Assembly: GCF_000986865.1 (NCBI RefSeq)
Contig: NZ_LAVS01000026.1
Location: 1-64,000 of the forward strand
Length of the DNA stretch: 64,000 bases
Source: Rheinheimera mesophila
Lineage (GTDB): Bacteria; Pseudomonadota; Gammaproteobacteria; Enterobacterales; Alteromonadaceae
Direction of reading: 5' to 3'
The position numbers and the translations under genes were made by a program. Numbering within the stretch: the first letter of the stretch is position 1; every line of letters begins with the position of its first letter. The notes beneath the pieces are model-generated. The model saw only the letters and a list, made by a program, of their open reading frames with translations, did not search any database and was not told the origin of the DNA. Below, in pieces: positions 34,325 through 43,706 of the stretch.

Positions 34325-36376
34325 TCAGCTCCAAATGGATAAAGATCGCTCGCTTTGCAGATAACGTGTTCTTGTTGCTGCTTTTTCCGGCGGTTCACCT
34401 GTCTCGTATCTGGTATCGATCAACAGCTGCCAGCTTTTTTTCGGCAAATCTACCTGCAGCACCTGATCACCCGCATTGATAATCACCAGCAAACTGCGAT
34501 GGTCTTTTAAATGCTCAATCACGAAAATACAGTTGGTCTTGTAGGGATCTGTCCAATCCTCGTCCTGCTTAATGCTGCTATCAGCCAGATACCAACTGAC
34601 CTGATGCTTATCACCGTGCAACTGATACTGGTCGTCCAGCAAAGACAGTTGCTGTAAACAACTAAACTGCTGACGCAGACGGATCATCTTTTTGACAAAA
34701 CTCAGAAACTGGGTCGCCTGGTAATCCAGTTGCCAATGCAGCCAACTGATTTCATTGTCCTGACAATAGGCGTTGTTATTGCCCTGTTGACTTTGGCTGA
34801 GCTCATCGCCGCCCAACCAATGCACTATGCCTTGGCTCAGCATCAGAGTTGCCACTAAATTGCGCTTGTGCTGATATCGTTTGTGCAAAATTCCGGCATC
34901 ATGAGTGGGACCTTCCACGCCATAATTCAGACTTAAATTGTGGCCATGGCCATCACGATTCTGCTCTGCATTGAGCCAATTATGCTTGTCCTGATAGGAC
35001 ACCAGATCCTGTAAGGTAAAGCCATCGTGGTAGCTGATGTAATTCACACTGCAACAAGCCGGTTTATGGTGTTTCTGAAAAATATCGCGGGAGCCCAGTA
35101 AACGGGTGGCAAATAGTGGCAACTGCCCCGGATCCTGCCGCCAGAATGCGCGAAAAGTATCCCGGCATTTATCATTCAGTTCCGACCAATGCGCCGGAAA
35201 TTGTCCGAGCTGATAACCAAAGGGGCCTAAATCCCAGGGCTCTGCGATTAACTTCAGTTGGCTCAGCACCGGGTCCTGCGCTATCACCTGTAAAAAAGTC
35301 GCGTAGGCGTCAAAGCGCTTATGTTCGCGGGCTAAGGTTACGGCCAAATCAAAGCGAAAACCATCTACCTGCATCTCTGTTGCCCAATAGCGCAAAGCAT
35401 CCAGCACTAAACGCTGGGTCATGGGATGAGCCACGTTAAGTGTATTGCCACAACCACTATAATTGCAGTTGTGCTGGTAGTCGGTAATATCCGCGTGATT
35501 TTCAAACAGGTAATAATGTCGGTTCGCCAAGCCTCTGAAACTTAAGCGGTAATCCTCAGCTTCTGCCGTGTGGTTAAACACCACATCCAAAATAACTTCC
35601 AAACCATGCTGGTGATAAGTGCGGACTAATTCTTTAAACTCGGTGACGGCATCATCCACCTGATAGCGGGCATCTGGCGCAAAAAAGTTAATGGGGTTAT
35701 AGCCCCAATAATTACTCAGTTTCAGCTTTTCTAACCGGGGCTCACTCATAAAACTGGCGATGGGCAATAGCTGTACTGTGGTAACGCCCAGATCCGTTAA
35801 ATGGCGAATAATGGCAGAGTGACACATGCCCTGATACTTGCCTCTGAGCTCTTGCGGTACGTCAGGATGCAGTTTGGTCAGGCCTTTGACATGAGCCTCA
35901 TAGATAATGGTTTTTTCGCGGGGAATGGCAGGTTTTTTCGCATTTTGCCAGTCAAATTCGGCGGTTTTTAATACAGCCTTAGGTACCATATAGTGACTAT
36001 GCGCCTGATAAAGCCGCTCATTCCAGACCAAAGCCCGGTTTAATTGTTTAGCATAAGGGTCTATCAGCAAACGACCACGCTCAAAAACCAGGCCTGAACT
36101 GGCCTGACAAACCCCATCAGCACGCAAACCATACAAAGTACCTTGCTCAATACCTGTCAGATGCAAATGCCACATTTCACCGGTGCGGGCGAAAAACTCG
36201 ATTTCCGCCAGAGGCTCTTCGGTATCAGCACAAAATAAACATAACCACAGTGCAGCAGCATCGGGGGCGTAAACAGCAAAGTTCCAACTGTCTACACCGG
36301 TCTGGCTTGGACCGGGTGGATAAGCACAACCTACAGAGCTGACCCAGTGATTTTTGTGTTCTGTGTCCATACTCAC
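34325..36376 (-). CDS. glgX: Glycogen debranching enzyme GlgX
   Basis: 683 residues. An N-terminal CBM48-like domain is followed by a GH13 barrel: EVILDVVFNHTAE (region I), VDGFRFDLAVTL (II, nucleophile Asp), KLIAEPWD (III, acid Glu) and NYISYHDGFTL (IV). It cleaves alpha-1,6 branches of limit dextrins left by glycogen phosphorylase. The GTG start at 36376 overlaps the glgB stop (GTGA); the ATG at 36370 is two codons later. It is translationally coupled to glgB. Confidence 0.93.
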   Translation of the reverse strand: MSMDTEHKNHWVSSVGCAYPPGPSQTGVDSWNFAVYAPDAAALWLCLFCADTEEPLAEIEFFARTGEMWHLHLTGIEQGTLYGLRADGVCQASSGLVFERGRLLIDPYAKQLNRALVWNERLYQAHSHYMVPKAVLKTAEFDWQNAKKPAIPREKTIIYEAHVKGLTKLHPDVPQELRGKYQGMCHSAIIRHLTDLGVTTVQLLPIASFMSEPRLEKLKLSNYWGYNPINFFAPDARYQVDDAVTEFKELVRTYHQHGLEVILDVVFNHTAEAEDYRLSFRGLANRHYYLFENHADITDYQHNCNYSGCGNTLNVAHPMTQRLVLDALRYWATEMQVDGFRFDLAVTLAREHKRFDAYATFLQVIAQDPVLSQLKLIAEPWDLGPFGYQLGQFPAHWSELNDKCRDTFRAFWRQDPGQLPLFATRLLGSRDIFQKHHKPACCSVNYISYHDGFTLQDLVSYQDKHNWLNAEQNRDGHGHNLSLNYGVEGPTHDAGILHKRYQHKRNLVATLMLSQGIVHWLGGDELSQSQQGNNNAYCQDNEISWLHWQLDYQATQFLSFVKKMIRLRQQFSCLQQLSLLDDQYQLHGDKHQVSWYLADSSIKQDEDWTDPYKTNCIFVIEHLKDHRSLLVIINAGDQVLQVDLPKKSWQLLIDTRYETGEPPEKAATRTRYLQSERSLSIWS

Positions 36377-38550
36377 GTTGCTTTTCTTCTCAGATACAGG
36401 GTCGATAATGGTGGTAAATCCAGTTGCACCATGTAGTCTAGGCCAAACGCAGCGGCGGCAAAGGCTGGCAGATAATCACCCACCGGATAATTGCTGCCCC
36501 AATAGTATTCGCTGTCGGTGTTGAGGATCACTTCATATTCCCCCTGCTCCGCTACAGACAAACGAAAGGCGTTGCGGGGGACTGGCGTAAAATTACCAAC
36601 CACGTACACCGCATTGCCTTGCCTATCCAAACGGTAAAAACTCAAGGTACTGTGTTCGGCGTCCTGATAATTGATCCAGCGAAAACCAGCAGCGTCGTGA
36701 TCCAATTGGTACAACGGTGGACAGGCCTTATAGGTCAGGTTTAAATCGCGACATAGCTGTTGAATGCCTTTGTGTTTCTCAAACGACAATAAGAACCAGG
36801 GTAACTGTTGGTTGTGATCCCACTCAGTGCCCTGGCCAAACTCATTGCCCATAAAATTCAGTTTTTTACCCGGATGAGCGAACATAAACGCATAGTAGGC
36901 TCTCAGATTCGCAGCTTGTTGCCATTCATCACCGGGCATCTTGTTGATAATACTGCCTTTACCGTGCACCACCTCATCATGCGACAATGGCAGTATGAAG
37001 TTTTCGTTGTAGGCGTACACCATAGAAAAGGTTAAATCGTTATGGTGAAACTTACGGTAAGCCGGGTCTTTTTTAATGTAACGCAGCGTGTCATTCATCC
37101 AGCCCATGTTCCATTTAAAACCAAAGCCCAGCCCGCCCAAATCCACTGGCCGGGTAACGCCATCAAAAGAAGTGGACTCTTCTGCGATCATCATCGCTTT
37201 GGGATACTGCCGATAGACTTCAGTATTTAACCAGCGTAACAGACTGATGGCTTCGTAGTTGTGATTACCACCGTCGATATTCGGTACCCACTCGCCATCC
37301 CGACGGGAATAATCCAGATACAACATGGACGCAACAGCATCAACACGCAGCCCATCGATATGAAAGTAGTCCAGCCAGAACAATGCGCTTGCAACTAAAA
37401 ACTGACGAACCGGATCTTTGCCGTAGTCATAAATGCAGGAGTTCCAGTCCGGATGCCAGCCGCGGCGCGGATCCTCGTACTCATACAAGTGGCTGCCATC
37501 AAACCTGGCCAGGCCATGGGCATCTTCCGGAAAGTGTGCTGGAACCCAATCTAAAATCACGCCAATTCCGGCCTGATGACAGGCATCAACAAAAGCCTTG
37601 AACTGATCGGGTGTGCCAAAACGTGAGGTTGCGGCAAATAAACCAAGCGGTTGGTATCCCCAGGAGCCTGAATAAGGATGCTCCATCACCGGAAGCAACT
37701 CAATATGGGTATAGCCCATATCCAGCACATAAGGTATAAGCTCAAGCGCAAGCTCAGTGTAGGTTAAAGGTTCACCGTGTTGATTGTGCTTCCAGGAACC
37801 GGGGTGCAGCTCGTAAATACTCATGGCTTCGTGATAAGGTTCAACAGAACGTTCCTGCCATTTCTGATCCTGCCATTGATACTTCGAGTGATCAAACACC
37901 AGCGATGCATGAGAGGGATACTGTTCCGCGGCGAACGCCAGTGGGTCCGCTTTATGGGGTAATAAATTACCAAAACTGTCCTTGATTTCAAACTTATAAC
38001 GCACACCAGCGCCTATCTGTGGCACCACCAGCACCCAATGGCCACATTCTGTCCGCTGCATCGGATGACGTCTGCCATCCCATTGATTCATATCGCCAAT
38101 CAGGCTGACGCTGGATGCATTAGGGGCAAAGACGGCAAATCGGGTGGCCTTGAGTGTTTTTTTACCCAATGATAACTCGACCAGTTGCGCACCCAACTGC
38201 TTGTAAAGGTTTTCAGGCTTAGTGTGAACAAAGTGCACCGCATAATAAGCCTGTTCTTTGAATTGATAAGGGTCGACCAGCTCGTAGCTGTGATGGTGTG
38301 GTGTTTCAATCAGGAAATAATAAGGACTGGCCTTTCGTTTGGCTGGCAACTCAAGTTCAAACAAACCATGTAACACAGGCTGAGCCGTCATGTGTCCCAG
38401 GGATTTTCGGCTCGCATAATCAAAGACTTCCACTTTGGCTGCATCCGGCAAATAAGCCCGGATCATCAAGCCTTTGACTGCACTTTTTTGCCAGGACAAT
38501 ACAGAAAACGGAGACGAACAACTGGCAGAGGCTAACTGAGTTACGGACAT
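36373..38550 (-). CDS. glgB: 1,4-alpha-glucan branching enzyme GlgB
   Basis: 725 residues, near E. coli length. Two N-terminal CBM48-like domains precede the GH13 barrel with GVILDWVPAHFPED, HIDGLRVDAVASMLYLDYSR, MMIAEESTSF and LPLSHDEVVHGK, the four branching-enzyme motifs. It forms alpha-1,6 branches in glycogen. It overlaps glgX at its 3' end and lies 163 bases downstream of malQ, with hairpins between. glgC, glgA and glgP are not in the window. Confidence 0.95.
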   Translation of the reverse strand: MSVTQLASASCSSPFSVLSWQKSAVKGLMIRAYLPDAAKVEVFDYASRKSLGHMTAQPVLHGLFELELPAKRKASPYYFLIETPHHHSYELVDPYQFKEQAYYAVHFVHTKPENLYKQLGAQLVELSLGKKTLKATRFAVFAPNASSVSLIGDMNQWDGRRHPMQRTECGHWVLVVPQIGAGVRYKFEIKDSFGNLLPHKADPLAFAAEQYPSHASLVFDHSKYQWQDQKWQERSVEPYHEAMSIYELHPGSWKHNQHGEPLTYTELALELIPYVLDMGYTHIELLPVMEHPYSGSWGYQPLGLFAATSRFGTPDQFKAFVDACHQAGIGVILDWVPAHFPEDAHGLARFDGSHLYEYEDPRRGWHPDWNSCIYDYGKDPVRQFLVASALFWLDYFHIDGLRVDAVASMLYLDYSRRDGEWVPNIDGGNHNYEAISLLRWLNTEVYRQYPKAMMIAEESTSFDGVTRPVDLGGLGFGFKWNMGWMNDTLRYIKKDPAYRKFHHNDLTFSMVYAYNENFILPLSHDEVVHGKGSIINKMPGDEWQQAANLRAYYAFMFAHPGKKLNFMGNEFGQGTEWDHNQQLPWFLLSFEKHKGIQQLCRDLNLTYKACPPLYQLDHDAAGFRWINYQDAEHSTLSFYRLDRQGNAVYVVGNFTPVPRNAFRLSVAEQGEYEVILNTDSEYYWGSNYPVGDYLPAFAAAAFGLDYMVQLDLPPLSTLYLRRKAT

Positions 38551-38605
38551 GAACTATCCTTTTGATTTTTTTACCGTCTTGTTTTTTAAGATAACAAATT
38601 AGACT

Positions 38606-38633
38606 AAAACTGCCATCGGGTTTTGGCAGTTTT
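38606..38633 (-). terminator. Hairpin between malQ and glgB
   Basis: Arms AAAACTGCCA and TGGCAGTTTT with an 8-base loop. On the minus strand the stem ends in TTTTAG, which could end or attenuate the malQ transcript before glgB. Confidence 0.5.
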
Positions 38634-38645
38634 ATAGCCAAATTA

Positions 38646-38682
38646 TTTGCAGCCATAACTCCAGTGTTGCTACGGCTGCAAA
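38646..38682 (-). other. Second inverted repeat between malQ and glgB
   Basis: Arms TTTGCAGCC and GGCTGCAAA with a 19-base loop, just past the malQ stop. No clear T run follows; it may be an RNA structure that works with the neighbouring hairpin. Confidence 0.3.
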
Positions 38683-38713
38683 AACTCAGCGTGATTTACC
38701 TGCGTTGGTACAA

Positions 38714-40897
38714 TTAACCGCGACGCAAGCGCGTCAGCTCTTGTAGCAACTCATTGACGTTGTGTTGCTGTGCCAGTTGCTCTAAAGTCATGGTCAATTT
38801 ACGACGCCAGTTTGGATACTCGTCGCTGGTGCCAGGGATATTGACAGGTTGTGTCATCTCCATCCAATCTTCTAACTGCAAACACAACAACTGACTAGAC
38901 CCTTTGGCAACATGACGCTGAATCGCATGACTCAACTCGGTAGTCATACCCACATGATCGACGTTGTGGTCAAAATTCGGACTTAACATCTGGTGACCAT
39001 GCAATGAATCAAGTATTTTTTGTTTATCTTTGTGACGGGATTCAAACAGACCCGGCAGTTGATCATCACGGTACAGTCCTACCTCCTTGCCTAAATGCAA
39101 ATCGCCACAATGCCAGTAGCCAATTAAAGTAGGCATGTCATGCGTGGTTAATGTTGCCATGGCCTGAACAGGGTAATGCGCCGGCGACACATATCCGCCA
39201 TCTTCAGCTTTTTCGAAGAAAAACACCCGGTAAGAATACATGCCATATTCAGCCAGAATGTCACGAATGCCGTCCGGTACAGTGCCTAAGTCTTCCCCTA
39301 TCACCACCACCTGATGGCGCTGCGATTCCAGCGCTAAAATACCCAACAAATCCTGGATCGGGTAATAGACATAAGCACCATCTCCGGCACTCTCAGCCCC
39401 CTTGGGTACCCACCACAGACGCAGCAAAGCCATGACGTGATCAATACGCAGCGCACCGGAGTTTTGCATATTAGCCCGGAATAAATCGATCATAGGCCGA
39501 TAGGCTTGCTGGAACATCTGATAAGGTAACATCGGAGGTAAACCCCAGTTCTGGCCTTTAGGTCCTAAAATATCCGGTGGCGCACCAACGCTGGCACCAC
39601 GGCAATACAAGTCCGGGTTGCCCCAGATTTCTGTTGAGGCTTCGCTGACCCCAACCGCCAAATCGCGGTACAAGCCTAATAACATGCCCTGCTGTTTGGC
39701 AAACGCCTGAGCTGCAGCCAATTGCTCGCGGGCGATAAATTGCAGATAGCAGTAAAAATCCAGTTCATCGGCATGGGCTTTGGCAAAGGCCAGCACTTCA
39801 TCGCTATCAGGTTTTTGCCAGGCTTGCGGCCAAACTGGCCAGCCCCAGGCATGGCTATCTTTTTGGATCAAATGGGCATGAATAGCGTCATAAAGCGCCA
39901 TTTGTAATAAACTTTCACCAGATTGTTGTTTAAATACAGAAAAAGCGTGCGCCAATTCTGCATGTTCAGACTGATGTTCAATAAACCATTGATACAAGGC
40001 TTTGAATACTGGCAGTTTCAGGCGGGTGACCGCCGTGTAATCGACCCACTCTGCAGCGCGTGCAGCCGCGAGCTGTTGCTTAAATCCTGGTGCATTGATC
40101 AGTTGTTGCACCTGCTTGCACTGGTCAAAACCAGGCATCTGTGGTGCAGCCAGGTAAATGATGTTTAACCAGCGCCGTGACGACGGACTGTAAGGACTGG
40201 CAGATTCCGGCATAGCAGGATACAGCGCATGAATAGGATTCAAGCCGACAAAATCAGCGCCTTGTTGCGCTAAATGGCCGAGCAGGAAACGCAAATCAGC
40301 AAAATCACCTATGCCCCAGTTTTGCTCTGAGCGCACACAGTACAATTGAACGGAGACGCCCCATTGTTTTTGCTTGTTAAATTCGGCTGGCTTGAAACAG
40401 GCTGATGGCGTGATGATCAGGGACTGCACAAACTCCAGCTCACCCAGCGTCAGGCGAACACTGTGGTAGCCCTGGTCGAGCAGAACAGGTAAAGTCCATT
40501 GATATTGTTGATATTCTTCCCCATCGAATACCACCACCTGATTTAAATCGGCGTCCTCTGTTGCGGTCAGAGTAAAACGATGCGTTTTGCCTTGTTCAGT
40601 CGTTAACAGCAGTTCTAATGCGGTATTGGCCAGTGCTATCGGTAATTTCAACTGAATATGGGTATCCTGACCAGCTTTTTGCACCGATACAGGGTCCAGC
40701 ATCTGTTCCCAGTGGTCTTGCTGGCGCTCCAGCAATTGCTCACGCGCCAGAGCCTCATTATCCACGGCAAAGCCTTGAGCGGCCAATAAAGTAAGTAAGT
40801 TTTTCTCTGCGACTTCTGATTGGTTGCCCCATGCGTCGGTAAATTGTGTTTCTATGCCTGTAAAGGCAATCAGATCAGAAAGTAATTGTTTGTCCAT
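38714..40897 (-). CDS. malQ: 4-alpha-glucanotransferase
   Basis: 727 residues, a GH77 amylomaltase. Diagnostic blocks include WGIGDFADL, NPIHALYPAMPESASPYSPS, GLYRDLAVGVS, the nucleophile region GALRIDHVMALLRLWW, and VVIGEDLGTVPDG (acid Glu). It transfers glucan segments between maltodextrins and frees glucose, linking maltodextrin use to glycogen turnover. It is transcribed toward glgB-glgX and probably belongs with them functionally. The malPT-type regulator and maltodextrin phosphorylase are absent here. Confidence 0.95.
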   Translation of the reverse strand: MDKQLLSDLIAFTGIETQFTDAWGNQSEVAEKNLLTLLAAQGFAVDNEALAREQLLERQQDHWEQMLDPVSVQKAGQDTHIQLKLPIALANTALELLLTTEQGKTHRFTLTATEDADLNQVVVFDGEEYQQYQWTLPVLLDQGYHSVRLTLGELEFVQSLIITPSACFKPAEFNKQKQWGVSVQLYCVRSEQNWGIGDFADLRFLLGHLAQQGADFVGLNPIHALYPAMPESASPYSPSSRRWLNIIYLAAPQMPGFDQCKQVQQLINAPGFKQQLAAARAAEWVDYTAVTRLKLPVFKALYQWFIEHQSEHAELAHAFSVFKQQSGESLLQMALYDAIHAHLIQKDSHAWGWPVWPQAWQKPDSDEVLAFAKAHADELDFYCYLQFIAREQLAAAQAFAKQQGMLLGLYRDLAVGVSEASTEIWGNPDLYCRGASVGAPPDILGPKGQNWGLPPMLPYQMFQQAYRPMIDLFRANMQNSGALRIDHVMALLRLWWVPKGAESAGDGAYVYYPIQDLLGILALESQRHQVVVIGEDLGTVPDGIRDILAEYGMYSYRVFFFEKAEDGGYVSPAHYPVQAMATLTTHDMPTLIGYWHCGDLHLGKEVGLYRDDQLPGLFESRHKDKQKILDSLHGHQMLSPNFDHNVDHVGMTTELSHAIQRHVAKGSSQLLCLQLEDWMEMTQPVNIPGTSDEYPNWRRKLTMTLEQLAQQHNVNELLQELTRLRRG

Positions 40898-41019
40898 AAA
40901 GGCTCCAGCGACCTGCTTTTTGCTCGGAAAAGTAAATGGTTAGGAAAAATTAACTACCACAGTCTACTCCAGATTCAAGACCCGGATTAAGAAAATACGA
41001 ATGCATAACTTTTTTGCAC

Positions 41020-41047
41020 TTGAAAAGCATGACAAAAAATGTAATTT
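41020..41047 (+). promoter_or_regulatory. Candidate gapA promoter
   Basis: TTGAAA (41020-41025) and TAATTT (41042-41047) are separated by 16 bases. The HexR-type box overlaps the -10, so bound repressor would block it. Confidence 0.45.
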
Positions 41048-41067
41048 TATTACAGAATTAAATTACA
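41040..41067 (+). promoter_or_regulatory. HexR-type operator upstream of gapA
   Basis: TGTAATTTTATTACA (41040-41054) is a palindrome with 6-bp arms and matches the HexR consensus TGTAAT-N3-ATTACA. A second, half-degenerate copy, CAGAATTAAATTACA (41053-41067), overlaps it and matches 12 of 15 positions of TGTAATTAAATTACA. HexR is the Shewanella/Vibrio-type regulator of central carbon genes, including gapA, that senses 2-keto-3-deoxy-6-phosphogluconate. The hexR gene is not in the window. Confidence 0.7.
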
Positions 41068-41082
41068 GTCTGGGGATAGGTT

Positions 41083-42096
41083 ATGACAATTCGTGTAGCA
41101 ATTAATGGTTTTGGCCGTATCGGCCGCAACGTTTTACGCGCTTTATATGAATCAAAAAAGAATTACGACATCAAAGTTGTAGCCATTAACGATTTAGGCG
41201 ATGCCGCTATCAATGCCCATTTATTGAAGTACGACACAGCGCATGGCATTTTTTTCGCTGATGTAGAACACTCAGACAAAGCTATTTTCGTTAATAAAGA
41301 TGAAATTCTGACCTTAAGTGAACGTAGTCCGGCGAACCTGCCGTGGGCCGAGCTTAACGTAGACGTGGTGCTGGAATGTACGGGCCTGTTCACCAACCGT
41401 CAGACTGCAGGCGCTCACTTAACTGCTGGTGCGAAAAAAGTCATTATCTCGGCTCCAGCCAAAGATGTGGACGCCACTGTCGTTTACGGCGTCAACCATG
41501 ATGTTATTACGAAAGACATGACCATCATCTCTAACGCATCATGCACCACCAACTGTTTATCTCCAATCGCCAAGCCGTTAAACGATGCTTTAGGCATTGA
41601 ATCAGGCTTGATGACGACTATTCATGCTTATACCAACGACCAGCGTTTAAGTGATGTGTACCACACTGATGTGCGCCGTGCCCGTGCTGCGGCGATGTCA
41701 ATGATCCCAACTCAAACCGGCGCCGCTGCTGCTGTTGGTTTGGTTGTACCGGAGCTCAAAGGCAAATTTGATGGTTTAGCGGTGCGTGTGCCGACGCTGA
41801 ACGTGTCATTAGTGGATTTGTCTTTTATCGCCGGTCGCCACACCACAGTTGAAGAAGTCAACGACATCATCCGCAAAGCTGCAGCACAAAGCCCGATGAA
41901 TCAGGTGTTGGCAGTCAACGACTTGCCATTGGTATCCGTGGATTTTAACCACAATCCTATGTCCTCTATTTTTGATGCCAGCGAAACCCGCGTCAACGGT
42001 CGTCTGGTGAAAGTAATGGCCTGGTACGACAATGAGTGGGGTTTCAGTAACCGTATGCTGGACAATACTGTTGAACTGATGAAATTTTCAAAGTAA
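41083..42096 (+). CDS. gapA: Glyceraldehyde-3-phosphate dehydrogenase, type I
   Basis: 337 residues. The NAD motif is [17 protein letters not shown], the catalytic Cys lies in [12 protein letters not shown] (about residue 153), with HAYTNDQR and a standard C-terminus [13 protein letters not shown]. It is the usual tetrameric glycolytic enzyme. GGGGATAGG lies just before the ATG. A HexR-type box overlaps its predicted promoter. yeaD follows after a terminator, as in E. coli (gapA-yeaD). Confidence 0.97.
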   Translation: MTIRVAINGFGRIGRNVLRALYESKKNYDIKVVAINDLGDAAINAHLLKYDTAHGIFFADVEHSDKAIFVNKDEILTLSERSPANLPWAELNVDVVLECTGLFTNRQTAGAHLTAGAKKVIISAPAKDVDATVVYGVNHDVITKDMTIISNASCTTNCLSPIAKPLNDALGIESGLMTTIHAYTNDQRLSDVYHTDVRRARAAAMSMIPTQTGAAAAVGLVVPELKGKFDGLAVRVPTLNVSLVDLSFIAGRHTTVEEVNDIIRKAAAQSPMNQVLAVNDLPLVSVDFNHNPMSSIFDASETRVNGRLVKVMAWYDNEWGFSNRMLDNTVELMKFSK

Positions 42097-42115
42097 TTTA
42101 AACACCCTTGACAGA

Positions 42116-42140
42116 GGCGGCTTTTGAGCCGCCTTTTCTT
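42116..42140 (+). terminator. Terminator of gapA
   Basis: GGCGGC-TTTTGA-GCCGCC followed by TTTTCTT, 20 bases past the stop and about 25 before yeaD. Confidence 0.87.
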
Positions 42141-42163
42141 TCCCCAAAATTTGAGATCAACAA

Positions 42164-43015
42164 ATGACCAGCAACGCTATTACGCAGCTTTCCGGCTTTG
42201 GCCAGTTAAAGGATTTGCCTTGTTATGTACTTAGGTGCGGCCAGGCGAGTGCTGTCATTAGTCGCTATGGTGCGCACCTGCTTTCTTACAAGCCAAAGGC
42301 AGAGGTTGAAGTTATTTACTTATCGCCTGAGGCTGTCTGGCAAAACAACACCCCGATCAGAGGGGGCGTTCCTGTGTGCTGGCCCTGGTTTGGTCCGGCC
42401 GCGGCAGAATTTAACCCTGCAGCACAAAAATTGCCGAATCATGGTGTAGTGCGCACTGAACTCTGGCACGTCGTGAAAGAGTCAGTCACAGAAGCCGCTG
42501 TCAGCATTGAATTACGTATAGCAAACAAAACCTTGCCTTATGCCAACGCACCTTCTTATCTGAGTTTAACCCTACAGCTCACCGAAGAGGCTTTAACTCT
42601 GAAGCTAAACTCGGATCAGGGGGTACAGCAGGCTGCATTGCATAGCTACTTTAACGTAGATTCTGTGCATCAGGTTTGCGTCAGTACTTTAGCAGGTGAT
42701 TATCTGGATAAGCTCAAAGCTGGTGAGCGCTCTGTACAACGCCAGCCCGAGCTGAAGTTCACCGCAGAAGTTGACAGGGTTTATCTGGATACGGCTGCTG
42801 AGCTGACCTTACAACAACAGGGTTCAGCGGTGCAGATCACTCAGCAAGGCCATGATGCCAGTGTGCTGTGGAATCCATGGGCAGAAAAAGCGACCGCCTT
42901 AAAAGATTTACCTGATTTAGGTTATCTCGATTTTGTTTGTGTCGAGACCGCCCGTCTGAGCCTGACCAATACAGCCCCACTGCAACTGGTACAACAGATC
43001 CGCTATCTGGGTTAG
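42164..43015 (+). CDS. yeaD: D-hexose-6-phosphate mutarotase YeaD
   Basis: 283 residues of the aldose-1-epimerase fold. Visible landmarks are VISRYGAHLLSYKP, IRGGVPVCWPWFGP, LPNHGVVRTELWHV (catalytic His region), ALHSYFNV and the late catalytic Glu in FVCVETARL. It interconverts alpha- and beta-glucose 6-phosphate. It follows gapA but past a terminator, so it needs read-through or its own promoter. The 3' end overlaps a convergent lipoprotein gene by 4 bases. Confidence 0.92.
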   Translation: MTSNAITQLSGFGQLKDLPCYVLRCGQASAVISRYGAHLLSYKPKAEVEVIYLSPEAVWQNNTPIRGGVPVCWPWFGPAAAEFNPAAQKLPNHGVVRTELWHVVKESVTEAAVSIELRIANKTLPYANAPSYLSLTLQLTEEALTLKLNSDQGVQQAALHSYFNVDSVHQVCVSTLAGDYLDKLKAGERSVQRQPELKFTAEVDRVYLDTAAELTLQQQGSAVQITQQGHDASVLWNPWAEKATALKDLPDLGYLDFVCVETARLSLTNTAPLQLVQQIRYLG

Positions 43016-43416
43016 TCAGGCCAACTGGAGTAAAAAGGCAGCAACAACAACTTTTCCCCTTGGGTGGCATGAAGCAGTTTAAGCTGCAATTGCCACTTCA
43101 TCTTAGGCTGACTACAGGCTCCTAACACCATTTCAGTCGTATAAAGCTGTGGTTGGGCAGCAACAGCCTTAAACGACAAAGGTATAATGCCCATACTCAT
43201 CGACAGACCTGTCACCTCGGCCTGTTTAATCTGCCAGCCGTCTGCCAATTTCACTGTCCAGCTCAAAACCTCTTCAACCGGCGCATCAGCCGGGCTTAAA
43301 CTAACGCTGACGTTTTCGTCTTGGTGCAATTGCAAGACCTCGTTCTGCGGTATAGCGCTTTGATCTGAGCAGCCCGCAAGACAGAACAAATAAAAAGCCA
43401 GAACAAGCAATCTCAT
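43012..43416 (-). CDS. Envelope lipoprotein of unknown function
   Basis: 134 residues from ATG 43416 (MRLLVLAF), ahead of a lipobox LAGC (Cys15); the frame extends upstream to 43476 without a signal, which is unlikely to be real. The mature domain looks like a small beta sandwich with a methionine-rich GLSMSMGIIPLSF and a late LGACSQPKMKW. Met/Cys content hints at metal or redox contact, but that is inference. It lies head-to-head with the cbb3 oxidase operon and ends inside yeaD. Confidence 0.7.
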   Translation of the reverse strand: MRLLVLAFYLFCLAGCSDQSAIPQNEVLQLHQDENVSVSLSPADAPVEEVLSWTVKLADGWQIKQAEVTGLSMSMGIIPLSFKAVAAQPQLYTTEMVLGACSQPKMKWQLQLKLLHATQGEKLLLLPFYSSWPD

Positions 43417-43513
43417 CTGATCATTTTCCGTAAATAAAGGCAGGCAAGTGTACCCTCTCGTCGCTATGAAACGCAAAACACTGCTGTAATTGGTTATTTT
43501 GCGACCAGCAGTA

Positions 43514-43527
43514 TTGTTCTACATCAT
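43514..43527 (+). promoter_or_regulatory. FNR-type box upstream of ccoN
   Basis: TTGTTCTACATCAT matches the FNR consensus TTGAT-N4-ATCAA at 8 of 10 informative positions. A -10-like TATCTT lies at 43546-43551, placing the box near -38 to -41. The cbb3 oxidase is a classic FNR target and an fnr gene lies at the far end of this cluster. Confidence 0.5.
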
Positions 43528-43706
43528 AAAAGCGGCTGTTTTGCCTATCTTTTTCAAGGCAAAACTCGTATTATTTCGCCCCAAAATGGTTAGGAGTTTA
43601 GTTGCTTTGCACGTTTTGGAGGCTGCTACACTGTTAATCAACAATAAGAAGGGTCACCTTAGGGTGAATTTTTAATCACTAGCAATAAACTGCAGCGGAA
43701 CTCAAC

